A DNA stretch of 64,000 nucleotides from the NCBI RefSeq assembly GCF_005116715.1, contig NZ_SWCI01000009.1, forward strand, positions 47,435 to 111,434. The letters run 5' to 3'. Positions 35,691 through 43,277 of this stretch are shown piece by piece (the first letter of the stretch is position 1; each line of letters begins with the position of its first letter). The position numbers and the translations under genes were made by a program. Source of the stretch: Ferrimonas sediminicola (lineage in GTDB: Bacteria > Pseudomonadota > Gammaproteobacteria > Enterobacterales > Shewanellaceae). The notes under the pieces were generated by a model. The model made no database searches. It was given only the letters and a program-made list of their open reading frames with translations, and was not told where the DNA came from.

Positions 35691-35722
35691 AAAACGACTC
35701 AGTTTCGTGAGTCGGTTTTTTG
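35691..35722 (+). terminator. Terminator after the third orphan tRNA end
   Basis: ACGACTC / GAGTCGG stem with an eight-base loop, A-rich before and six T after. Confidence 0.8.
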
Positions 35723-35768
35723 CGTAGCTGTTCTCTGAAAGCACTCCAGCGGCATTCGCACAATGTCC

Positions 35769-35786
35769 CTCCGGCGAACGCCGTAG
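35769..35786. repeat. REP-like palindromic motif, second copy
   Basis: CTCCGGCGAACGCCGTAG followed by TCCAGCG differs by one base from the palindrome at 35171-35188. Confidence 0.5.
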
Positions 35787-35836
35787 TCCAGCGCCTTAAG
35801 TGGGCTTCTTGCTGGCCCTCCCTCCTCTGAGGTCGC

Positions 35837-35862
35837 AAAAAAGGCGGCCCTGAGGCCGCCTT
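35837..35862 (-). terminator. Terminator of the large LamG-repeat gene
   Basis: On the minus strand AAGGCGGCC pairs with GGCCGCCTT around a short loop and continues into a run of six T, 15 bases beyond the stop at 35877. Confidence 0.88.
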
Positions 35863-35876
35863 GGTGTTGGGAGAGG

Positions 35877-38800
35877 TTACTTGTTCTGCCAGTGGAGCAC
35901 TTGGGCCCAGGCCAGGTAGGGCCGGTACCAGGTGACCTTGCCGTACTGGCGCAGCACGTGCTTGTTGATCTCGGTAACGCGGGCATCCCAGGGCGCCAGT
36001 TCAGACCAGTCGTAACCTGTGGCGATCTGGTCCCAGCGGGCGCTGATGCCGCCGCCGGCGACGTCGTAGTGCAGCATGCCGGGTGCCATGAACACCTTGT
36101 CAGTCAGGGTCTTGGTCAGACACCTCAGGTCGCTGTCATCGGAGGCGTAGCCCTCGTTGTAGGCGGTCACCATGAAGCCGACATCCAGGTGGGCGTGGTT
36201 TACGTCCTCCAGCTTGTTGTCACCGCTGCTGTTGAAGGCGTAGTCCCAGGAGCAGGTGCCGTCACTGTTGTAGCGCAGATGGTCTTTGAAGAAGCCCTGG
36301 ATCTCCCGGACCCGCTGGGCCATCACAGGCTCACCGCCATCCAGCCACTTGTTCACATAGATCATGGCGATGCCCATGGTCATGTCGTGGTTGTAAGGCA
36401 TGGGGTTGGAGAACAGCCCCGAGTCGCCGTAGTCGCTGTTTTTGTAGTTGACGTAGAAGTAGGACCCCTGAATCGCACTGTTTTTGGTGGTGCTGTAGGA
36501 GGAGTCGTGGCTGCGGATGATCCGCGCCGCTTCGGCCAGGTACTGGTCCGCCTTGGCGGTGTACTGGGTCTTGTTGGCCGACTTGATGTAGTCCGCCACC
36601 CGGGTGATGCCGTTGAGGATCTGACCGTCACTGAGGACCTCGATACGCCAGCCGTTGTAGGGGCGACGCCAGCCGGGAGCGGCCTTGCCTGGGTTGTTGA
36701 GGTAGTACTTGGGCGCCAGGTTATAGGGCTGGCTGCCCAGGTTCAGCTCGCCACGGGCAACCCGCTTCTCGTCGGTGTAGTTGAACATGTGGTCGATCAG
36801 TTCAACGGCGTAGTCCAGGTACTTGTCGTCGTTGAAGGTCTTGGCCATGGTCAGGTAGGAGCGCAACCAGTAGTGGCCCTCCCAGGCAAACTTTTTCTGA
36901 TCGTTACCATTGGTGGTGTTCAGCAAGGGTCTGCCGTTGCCATACACCTTCTCAAACTGGGCGTCCCACTCTGCCTGAGTGGCCAGCAGAGGGCGTGGGG
37001 CCACCACGTTTTGGCTGATGGTCAGGAAGTCGCCGGAGCCCACATTGGCCAGGTAGCTGGCGTCGGTGCTGTTGCTCTTGGTTTCGATCACGCCCTGGCT
37101 GGCGTTGAAGGTGTAGCCACGGACATTGCTGTCGTTGCTGTAGTCGATCAGGGCCAGGGCCTGCAGGGCACCGCTGCTGTAGCTGCTGCCGTTGCGGAAA
37201 GAGGCATCAAAGCTGGCGCTGGTGGATACCGCACCGTTGTTGGCGGATACCGTGGTCTGGCCGTCGGAGGCGGTCAGTACGCCCGACTTGACGTTGATCT
37301 CTACGTAACGGGTCTGGTCGAAGGCGAAGCGGTTGTCGATACGAACCACGGATCCACCAAACTTGGCCTCCACGCTGTGGTGGCTGAACGCCAGGTAGTT
37401 GCCATTGCCGCTCACCAGGTAGCTCTTGGCATCGGCGTTACTGTCCAGTTGATCCAGCCAGCCAACCACCCGGTACTCACCGCCGGGCTGCCAGGTCTGC
37501 AGGTCCAGATAGGCACCGTTGCCGCTGAACTGCACCGCCTTGGCGTCGGCAGGCAGCAGCAGGTCCGCATCCGGGTTGGTGACCGGGGGATCAACCGGGT
37601 CAACCGGATCAGTAGGGTCCGTGGGGTCGGTTGGGTCTGTGGGGTCGGTCGGGTCCGTGGGGTCGGTCGGATCCGTCGGTTCAGCGCCGTCACCGGCAGG
37701 GTAGAGCGCGTCCCACTGAGCCTGGCCGAAGTGGGTCGGCTCGGGGTTGGACACGGTCAGGTCGCCCTGGAAGTAGTCAGAGCTGCTGGTGTTGTGCACA
37801 GTACCGTTGTTGCCGCCCAACTCCACCATGCCCTGCTCGGCGTCGAAGGCGTAGGTGCGTGAGTTGGCAGGGTCGGCGTAATCGATCAGGCTGATCGCCT
37901 GCAGGGCACCTTTTGAGTAGCTACCGTTGCGGCGGTAGAGCCAGTCGAAGGCAACCGCAGTCGGGTCGATGGTGCTGCTGCTGGCGGAGGCGGTGGTGGC
38001 ACCGTCACTGGCGGTCAACTTGCCGTAGTCGATGGTCACATCGATGTAGCGCTGGCCGGCGAAGTCGAATTTGCCCCAGACGCCGGGGAAGTCACTGCCG
38101 TACTTCACCTGCACATCTTTGTGGGTAAAGCCGATGAACTCCGAGGTGGCGGAATTGCTCAGCAGGTAGCTGCGGGCACCGGCGTCGCTGTCCAGTTCGG
38201 CCAGCCAGGCGACAACCCGGAACTTGCCCTTGGGCTGCCATGGGGCAATTTCACCGTAGTTGTTGACACCGTCGAAGCGAACCGCCTGAGCTGCGATCGC
38301 AGGAGGTGTAGGCTCAACGGGATCGGTGGGATCGGTCGGATCAGTCGGATCTGTCGGGTCAATGGGATCCACCGGGTCGGTGCTATCGCCGCTGCCAAAA
38401 ACTGCCTGCCAATCGGCATCGCTGAAGACACTGCGGTCGGGATTGGTCACCAGGTGGGGACCGGCGGAGTAGTCGCTGCTGCCAACACCTTTGAGGCTAT
38501 TCACGCCGCTGGCACCACCAACCTCTGCGAGGCCCTGATCGTTGTCGAAGCCGTAGGCCCGGGAGTTGGCAGGATTCACCAGGTCCATCAGGATCAGCGC
38601 CTGAACACCGGCCTGGGAGTAGTCCTTGCCGCCACGACGCATCAACCAGTTGTAGCCGACGCTGGTGGGGTCGATGGCACTGTTGCTGGTTGTGTGAGTC
38701 ACCAGTCCGTCGCTGGCGGTGATCTTACCGAAGTCGACGGTCAGGTCCAGGTAGCGGGTGGTGTTGAAGCTGAACTTGTTCCAAATGCCGGGGAACTGGC

Positions 38801-39791
38801 CGTTCCACTGTCCCTGAACACTGCCGTGGTTCAGGCCGATGAACTCCTTGGAGCGGGAGTCGCTCAGCAGGATGGTGCGGGTGCCGGCTGCAGGATCCAG
38901 CTCGCTCAGGTAGGCGATAACCCGGAACTTACCGGTGGGCTGCCAAGAGGCAATTTCGCCATAGGCGTTGGTACCGTTGAAGCGGGCGGCGGCGGATTGG
39001 GTCGCAGGAGTGGGGGCCACCGGGTCGGTCGGCTCCACCGGATCGGTGGGCTCGACCGGGTCTACCGTGCCGTTGCCGAATGCCGCATCCCACTGGCCGT
39101 CATCAAAATGCTCAGCAGAGGGGTTGCCGATGGTATGGGGGCCGGTGCGCCAGTCGCCGCTGCCGACCTTTACCAGGGGCGCGAACGAGGCGCTGCCACC
39201 CACCTCGGTCATGCCTTGTCCCTGATGGAAGGCGAAGGCGCGCGAGTTGGCGGCATTTCCCAGGTCGATCAACGCCAGCCCCTGCAGGGCACCCTGGGAG
39301 TAATCGTTATTGCCGCGGCGGAACAGCCGGTCAAAGCTGACGGCGGTCGGGGTGATGGCGCTGTTGGAGACAGTGGCGCTGGTCACACCGTCGCTGGCGG
39401 TGAGTTTGCCGTAATCCACCTGAATCTCCAGGTAGCGGGAGGCGTTGAAGTCGAATTTGTTCCAGATTCCGGGGTATTCTCCTCCCCACTGGCCTTGTAC
39501 GCTATTGTGGGTAAAAGAGAGAAATTCTCTGGTTGAGGAGGAACTGAGGAGAATCGACCTGTTACTGGCGGTTGGATCCAGCTCGGCAAACCAGGCCATG
39601 ACCTTGTAGGAGCCACTGGGCTTCCAGGTATCGATTTTGGCGTAGGCATGTTTACCGCTGAAATAGACGGCGTCGGATGCCGAAACGGTCGAAGTGAAAA
39701 AAATAGAGAAAAGGAAAATAAAAACAAAGGTGTGCGCTAGCGAGCCACCCTGCCTTAGTGACTTCCCCCAAAAAAACTGCCGAGCAATCAT
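35877..39791 (-). CDS. Large secreted protein: four LamG-like repeats plus C-terminal alpha-toroid-like enzyme domain
   Basis: A 1304-residue exported protein. An N-terminal hydrophobic signal (about 18-38) is followed by four homologous beta-sandwich domains of about 200 residues (near 40-240, 268-475, 500-705, 745-935). Each opens like AVYFSGKHAYAKIDTWKPSG and contains RYLEIQVDYGKLTASDG-like text. Linkers are rich in DPTDPTDP/PVEPTDP. The last 365 residues (WEGHYWLRSYLTMAKTF, ADQYLAEAARIIRSHDSSY, HAHLDVGFMVTAYNEGY) are helical and resemble alpha/alpha-toroid polysaccharide lyases or hydrolases; I do not recognise the exact family. A role in binding and cleaving a polysaccharide is inferred. 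ATG 39791 follows TGAGG; a TTG 12 bases upstream is possible. It is preceded by a c-di-GMP riboswitch and adjoins the exopolysaccharide region. Confidence 0.85.
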   Translation of the reverse strand: MIARQFFWGKSLRQGGSLAHTFVFIFLFSIFFTSTVSASDAVYFSGKHAYAKIDTWKPSGSYKVMAWFAELDPTASNRSILLSSSSTREFLSFTHNSVQGQWGGEYPGIWNKFDFNASRYLEIQVDYGKLTASDGVTSATVSNSAITPTAVSFDRLFRRGNNDYSQGALQGLALIDLGNAANSRAFAFHQGQGMTEVGGSASFAPLVKVGSGDWRTGPHTIGNPSAEHFDDGQWDAAFGNGTVDPVEPTDPVEPTDPVAPTPATQSAAARFNGTNAYGEIASWQPTGKFRVIAYLSELDPAAGTRTILLSDSRSKEFIGLNHGSVQGQWNGQFPGIWNKFSFNTTRYLDLTVDFGKITASDGLVTHTTSNSAIDPTSVGYNWLMRRGGKDYSQAGVQALILMDLVNPANSRAYGFDNDQGLAEVGGASGVNSLKGVGSSDYSAGPHLVTNPDRSVFSDADWQAVFGSGDSTDPVDPIDPTDPTDPTDPTDPVEPTPPAIAAQAVRFDGVNNYGEIAPWQPKGKFRVVAWLAELDSDAGARSYLLSNSATSEFIGFTHKDVQVKYGSDFPGVWGKFDFAGQRYIDVTIDYGKLTASDGATTASASSSTIDPTAVAFDWLYRRNGSYSKGALQAISLIDYADPANSRTYAFDAEQGMVELGGNNGTVHNTSSSDYFQGDLTVSNPEPTHFGQAQWDALYPAGDGAEPTDPTDPTDPTDPTDPTDPTDPTDPVDPVDPPVTNPDADLLLPADAKAVQFSGNGAYLDLQTWQPGGEYRVVGWLDQLDSNADAKSYLVSGNGNYLAFSHHSVEAKFGGSVVRIDNRFAFDQTRYVEINVKSGVLTASDGQTTVSANNGAVSTSASFDASFRNGSSYSSGALQALALIDYSNDSNVRGYTFNASQGVIETKSNSTDASYLANVGSGDFLTISQNVVAPRPLLATQAEWDAQFEKVYGNGRPLLNTTNGNDQKKFAWEGHYWLRSYLTMAKTFNDDKYLDYAVELIDHMFNYTDEKRVARGELNLGSQPYNLAPKYYLNNPGKAAPGWRRPYNGWRIEVLSDGQILNGITRVADYIKSANKTQYTAKADQYLAEAARIIRSHDSSYSTTKNSAIQGSYFYVNYKNSDYGDSGLFSNPMPYNHDMTMGIAMIYVNKWLDGGEPVMAQRVREIQGFFKDHLRYNSDGTCSWDYAFNSSGDNKLEDVNHAHLDVGFMVTAYNEGYASDDSDLRCLTKTLTDKVFMAPGMLHYDVAGGGISARWDQIATGYDWSELAPWDARVTEINKHVLRQYGKVTWYRPYLAWAQVLHWQNK
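37586..37684. repeat. Tandem repeat encoding a Asp-Pro-Thr linker
   Basis: Degenerate nine-base units (GGGTCGGTC/GGGTCCGTG on the plus strand) encode the DPTDPTDP linker between LamG-like domains three and four. A shorter similar run lies near 38320-38380. Confidence 0.8.
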
Positions 39792-39851
39792 GACAAGCCT
39801 CAAAAGTAGGCAGACAAAACGGCAACGTCAGTGAGGGACTGCGACAACAAG

Positions 39852-39883
39852 ACACAACCTCTCTTCTTTACAAGGAGTTGTGT
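39852..39883 (-). promoter_or_regulatory. Hairpin between the riboswitch and the LamG gene (possible expression platform)
   Basis: On the minus strand ACACAAC and GTTGTGT form a stem extended by CTC/GAG-type pairs, followed by CTTGTTGTC. The T tract is weak for an intrinsic terminator, so its role as the switching element is only suggested. Confidence 0.4.
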
Positions 39884-39895
39884 GTCCACAGTACA

Positions 39896-39996
39896 CCATC
39901 GACATGAGGTAATCCCGCTATCTTGGGCCGGAGCCTTTAGACCGGAAATGTTGCGTCCTTGGCTTTCGCCAAGTTTGCCTTTGTCTGCTGTCGTGG
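39896..39996 (-). ncRNA. Cyclic di-GMP-I (GEMM) riboswitch
   Basis: On the minus strand the aptamer core is clear: AAAGGCAAACTTGGCGAAAG, closing with GCCAAGGACGCAAC, forms P2 with a GAAA tetraloop and the conserved GGACGCAA; then a P3 arm CCGGTCTAAAGGCTCCGG; then AGATAGCGGGATTACC, matching the GGTAGCGGGGTTACC consensus. A closing P1 pairs CCACGACA with TGTCGATGG. It lies 105 bases before the start of the LamG-repeat gene on the same strand, so it most likely controls that gene. Whether c-di-GMP turns it on or off cannot be read from the sequence. Confidence 0.9.
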
Positions 39997-40006
39997 ATAT
40001 ACCTGT

Positions 40007-40048
40007 CGCTCGCAACATTGGCGTAACCACCCTTATGGTGTGCGAGCG
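40007..40048 (-). other. Hairpin just upstream of the riboswitch
   Basis: CGCTCGCA at 40007-40014 and TGCGAGCG at 40041-40048 form a perfect eight-base stem with a further inner pairing (ACCAC / GTGGT type). It sits ten bases from the riboswitch P1 and may be part of the same leader RNA. The stretch from here to 40396 contains no gene; it is AT-rich and must hold the two divergent promoters. Confidence 0.45.
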
Positions 40049-40396
40049 ACCCCAGGGCCCGAAGGCGAGGTTAGAATGCCCAACAAGAGATCATAAAACA
40101 ACCTAATATTTGGATTTATTGGGTTATTTTGAAGCAAAAGTGCAATTATCCAACCTTAAAACAGAGACATCCATGAGTGGTAAAAATTTTGTTATTTACC
40201 ATGCGTAAAACGTTCTTTATCAGTAATGAATGTTTGTCTTAAGCAGGATTTTTGCGTGATCCAGATCTCGGAATAGATCCTGTCTGAGAGGAAGATACAG
40301 CGGGAACCCGCCGCTGAATTTACCCGCTTTGCTGGAGCCTCGTTTGGAGGCTGCCTAAACTTAGCGAAATGGCACAGGTAAAACGGAGGAGGGTGA

Positions 40397-41953
40397 GTGG
40401 CGGATCCTGAGAAACCGTTGGGACATTCGAAGACCAAGGCGCAGCAATCCTTCTCCCGAACCACACCCGGGGAGCTGGCCACCAGGCTGTCAGCTTGCCC
40501 GGAGGAGGCACTGCTGCTGGTGGATTTCGACGACACCCTGTGGCTGGCCAACTCCACCGAACAGTTTATTGCCTGTGTTCGCCCGGCGCTGCTGGTGTCC
40601 ATGGTATTGCAGCTGCTCGACCTGCTGCAGCCGTGGCGCTGGTTTACCCGCGGGGGACACCGGCACTCGCGGGATCTGTTGCGCATCAGGGTTGTCCTCT
40701 TACTGTTTCCCTGGTGCCGCAGCCAGTGGCAGCGGGCCGCCCACTCCCTAGGGCCGGATTACCTGAATCAGCCGCTGTGCGCGCTGCTCCGAAGCCACAG
40801 GGGGCCGGTGCATCTGGTCAGCTTTGGCTTCGATTTCATTATTCGCCCGATACTGGATGCTGCAAAGCTGGAGTGGCCATTGCTGCTCAGCTCCACCCTG
40901 GACAACACCGTGGAGCTGAGGATGAGGGGAAAGGCGGCGGAGCTTCGCGGCCTGCTCGGGCGGGAGCGCCTGGCCGCCAGTTGGTGCCTGACCGACAGCC
41001 TGCTGGATCGGGATCTGCTGGAAGCCTGCTCTGTCGGTCTGCTGTGTCAGTGGCCCGAGAGCCGACCCCTGCGAGCCGGGCTGGAGCCGATGCTGCCGCT
41101 GGTGTATACCAAGAAGGTTAAGCGGCCGACGGAGAGCTACATCAGCCGCGTCATCTTCGGCCACGACTACCTGACGCTGCTTCTGGTGTTCGCCCTGGGC
41201 AGCGCTCAGCCGCTGTCGGTTGCCGCCAGCCTGTTCTGTTTCCTGCTGGCTTACTTCAGCGCCTATGAGATCGGCTATTTCGAAAATGACCGGCTGGGAC
41301 TGCTCTACGAGGAGAAGCCCAAGGTCAGTCCGGAGTATGGGTCACTCGCCGAGGCCTTCCGTCCATGGTTTGCCTGGAGCTGTGCGGCCCTGTTTGCCCT
41401 TCCGGGCGCCTGGCTGGCCAGGGACCTGAGCTGGATCACCAGCAATCTGGCCCCGACCCCGATGGAGAGCGCCGCGGCGGTGTGGATGGTCTTCATGTCA
41501 CTGCTTGTGGCGGTGCGTGTGGTGTTCGCCTGGTTCAACCGCATCCGGGAGCGGGGTCGAGTGGTGCCGATGCTGCTGTTGCAGCTGGCCAGAACCGCCG
41601 GCTATCTGGTGATCTTTTCCACATCGCTGGTCGGCGCCCTCTACTGCTTTACCCACAGTGTCTCCAAGTGGATCCCCTATGTGACCTACCGGTTTGGCGG
41701 CGAGCGCAAGGGGATGCCGTTGCATCTGATGAACGGGCTGTTGCTGATCATGCTGTTGCTGGTGTGTTGGCTGGCTGGTGGTGTCCAGTTGGCGCAGCTG
41801 CTTCAATGGCATGCCTGGGTGATACTGGGCTATGTCCTTCTCCGGGCTGCGAAAGATCTGTGGGGATTTCGGTCGTCCCTGGTTCCCATCAGGCCGGCGA
41901 AGAGTCAGAAGCTGCCCCTGACCGGTGAAACCAGTCAGGATGAAAGTCCTTGA
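40397..41953 (+). CDS. HAD-phosphatase-like domain fused to a UbiA-like membrane domain
   Basis: A 518-residue protein. The N-terminal 230 residues have a HAD-type active site, VDFDDTLW (about residue 42), and a later SFGFDF helix; the C-terminal part has about seven or eight membrane helices. YEIGYFENDRLGLLYEEKP (about 293-311) resembles the NDxxDxxxD prenyl-diphosphate motif of UbiA prenyltransferases, but with some acidic residues moved. HAD-UbiA fusions are known and act on polyprenyl-phosphate sugars; that role is inferred here. The start is GTG at 40397 after GGAGGAGGG. It stands alone between the riboswitch gene and the glycosyltransferases. Confidence 0.75.
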   Translation: MADPEKPLGHSKTKAQQSFSRTTPGELATRLSACPEEALLLVDFDDTLWLANSTEQFIACVRPALLVSMVLQLLDLLQPWRWFTRGGHRHSRDLLRIRVVLLLFPWCRSQWQRAAHSLGPDYLNQPLCALLRSHRGPVHLVSFGFDFIIRPILDAAKLEWPLLLSSTLDNTVELRMRGKAAELRGLLGRERLAASWCLTDSLLDRDLLEACSVGLLCQWPESRPLRAGLEPMLPLVYTKKVKRPTESYISRVIFGHDYLTLLLVFALGSAQPLSVAASLFCFLLAYFSAYEIGYFENDRLGLLYEEKPKVSPEYGSLAEAFRPWFAWSCAALFALPGAWLARDLSWITSNLAPTPMESAAAVWMVFMSLLVAVRVVFAWFNRIRERGRVVPMLLLQLARTAGYLVIFSTSLVGALYCFTHSVSKWIPYVTYRFGGERKGMPLHLMNGLLLIMLLLVCWLAGGVQLAQLLQWHAWVILGYVLLRAAKDLWGFRSSLVPIRPAKSQKLPLTGETSQDESP

Positions 41954-42065
41954 AGCCCGCTGATCTTGGTTGAATTAGGTTGTGCCACCCGGCACCGGAA
42001 AGGGGGCTGTGCGCGTCCGGGGCACTCTGTGTCCTGGGTGTTCGGCGTTGACGACGAGCGGCGCC

Positions 42066-43277
42066 TCAGGAAACGGCATCACCGACGGTGCCGAGCAGGG
42101 TAGAGAGGCTGAGATCCCTGTTGTACTCCTCGATATGGGAGCGTCGGCTGAATTTCTCGGCAACAACATCCTGGTGGGCCAGCAGCCATTCCCGGTAATC
42201 TCTCTGGCTGCTCAGCAGCCTTTCCATCGCCTCTGCCACCGAGTCATCACAATAGGGATCGGCCATCACCCGCGCCGGGATCTCCTCCAGGAAGCCGTCG
42301 ATGCCGGTCTCCTTGGAGTGCAGTATGGGCACGCCGCTCATCAGGGCTTCGACGTAGACCATGCCGAAGGTTTCATCCACGCTGGGCAGCACCATGCCGC
42401 CATAGCGCGGCAGCTGCGCCAGCAATTGGGTGTTGTCCATCTCGCCGACAAGGGTGACCCTGTCCTCGACCCCCTGTGCCGCGATCATCTGCCGGGCCTG
42501 GCGCATGGCGGCACCGCTGCCTCCGCCGATGATGTCCAGCTTCAGCTTGGGATGGCGGGGCGCCAACCGCGCCACCGCCGTCAGCAGTTTCGCCAGCCCC
42601 TTCTTCTTCAGCACATTGAGATCCATGATGCTGACCAGGTGATCCTCCCTGAAGTCCGGGGTGATCACCCAGTGACGCTCGGCGACGAAGTTGGGCAGCA
42701 GTTTCTGCTTGTTGGGGTCGATGGTGAATCTGGCATTGAGCAGAGGCTTGAACCAGGCCGACACATAGTAGATGCGTGCGGCATCCCGGAGCTGGCGGCG
42801 GAAAAACAGGTCGTAGTGGGGCTTGAACCTGAGGATCTTGGCTTCCGCCTCGCCTCGGACCGACAGCACCAGGGGAACCCCAAGCCAACGTGACAGCCAC
42901 CAGCCGGCGATCCCCTCGAAGGCAAACTTGTGGGCATGGACGAGGTCGACGTGGAGCCGCTCACGGCGAATCTGGCGGCGTATGCGCCAGGCCAGCAGGG
43001 TCATGGAGAGGAACAGCAGCATGCCCCAGGGCAGTCCCCAGTACTGCATCGACGTAACCTTGGGATCGCCCTCGTCATCCCCTTCGAGGGCGTTGACGGC
43101 AAAAGGGTTGCTGGTGCGCCTCAGGGCAAACACCCGGTAGTCCACATCAGGGTTGGCCCGGATAAAATGGCGCACGGCCGGGGTGTTGGAGTCCCGGTTC
43201 AGCGAGGGGTACTCCACTGCCAGGTGCAGCACCCGCTTACGCGTTCTCGTCTGGCTGGAATCAGGGGTGCCGGTCAC
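42066..43277 (-). CDS. Glycosyltransferase, GT4-like (group 1)
   Basis: A 403-residue GT-B-fold glycosyltransferase. The N-terminal domain starts RVLHLAVEYPSLNRD; the C-terminal nucleotide-sugar site has MVLPSVDETFGMVYVEALMSGVPIL (about 310-334), the usual E-x7-E region. The start is the GTG at 43277, which overlaps the TGA of the upstream gene; a longer frame runs further into that gene. Last gene of the leftward exopolysaccharide set. Confidence 0.87.
   Translation of the reverse strand: MTGTPDSSQTRTRKRVLHLAVEYPSLNRDSNTPAVRHFIRANPDVDYRVFALRRTSNPFAVNALEGDDEGDPKVTSMQYWGLPWGMLLFLSMTLLAWRIRRQIRRERLHVDLVHAHKFAFEGIAGWWLSRWLGVPLVLSVRGEAEAKILRFKPHYDLFFRRQLRDAARIYYVSAWFKPLLNARFTIDPNKQKLLPNFVAERHWVITPDFREDHLVSIMDLNVLKKKGLAKLLTAVARLAPRHPKLKLDIIGGGSGAAMRQARQMIAAQGVEDRVTLVGEMDNTQLLAQLPRYGGMVLPSVDETFGMVYVEALMSGVPILHSKETGIDGFLEEIPARVMADPYCDDSVAEAMERLLSSQRDYREWLLAHQDVVAEKFSRRSHIEEYNRDLSLSTLLGTVGDAVS

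Noticed and set aside
37586..37684. Tandem repeats considered as a CRISPR array
   Set aside because: Units are nine bases in frame, encoding Asp-Pro-Thr linkers, with no spacers.
35892..37862. 656-residue plus-strand open frame
   Set aside because: Antisense to the LamG-repeat gene; Val/Gly-rich translation mirrors the repeat codons, and the minus frame has signal peptide, domains and riboswitch.
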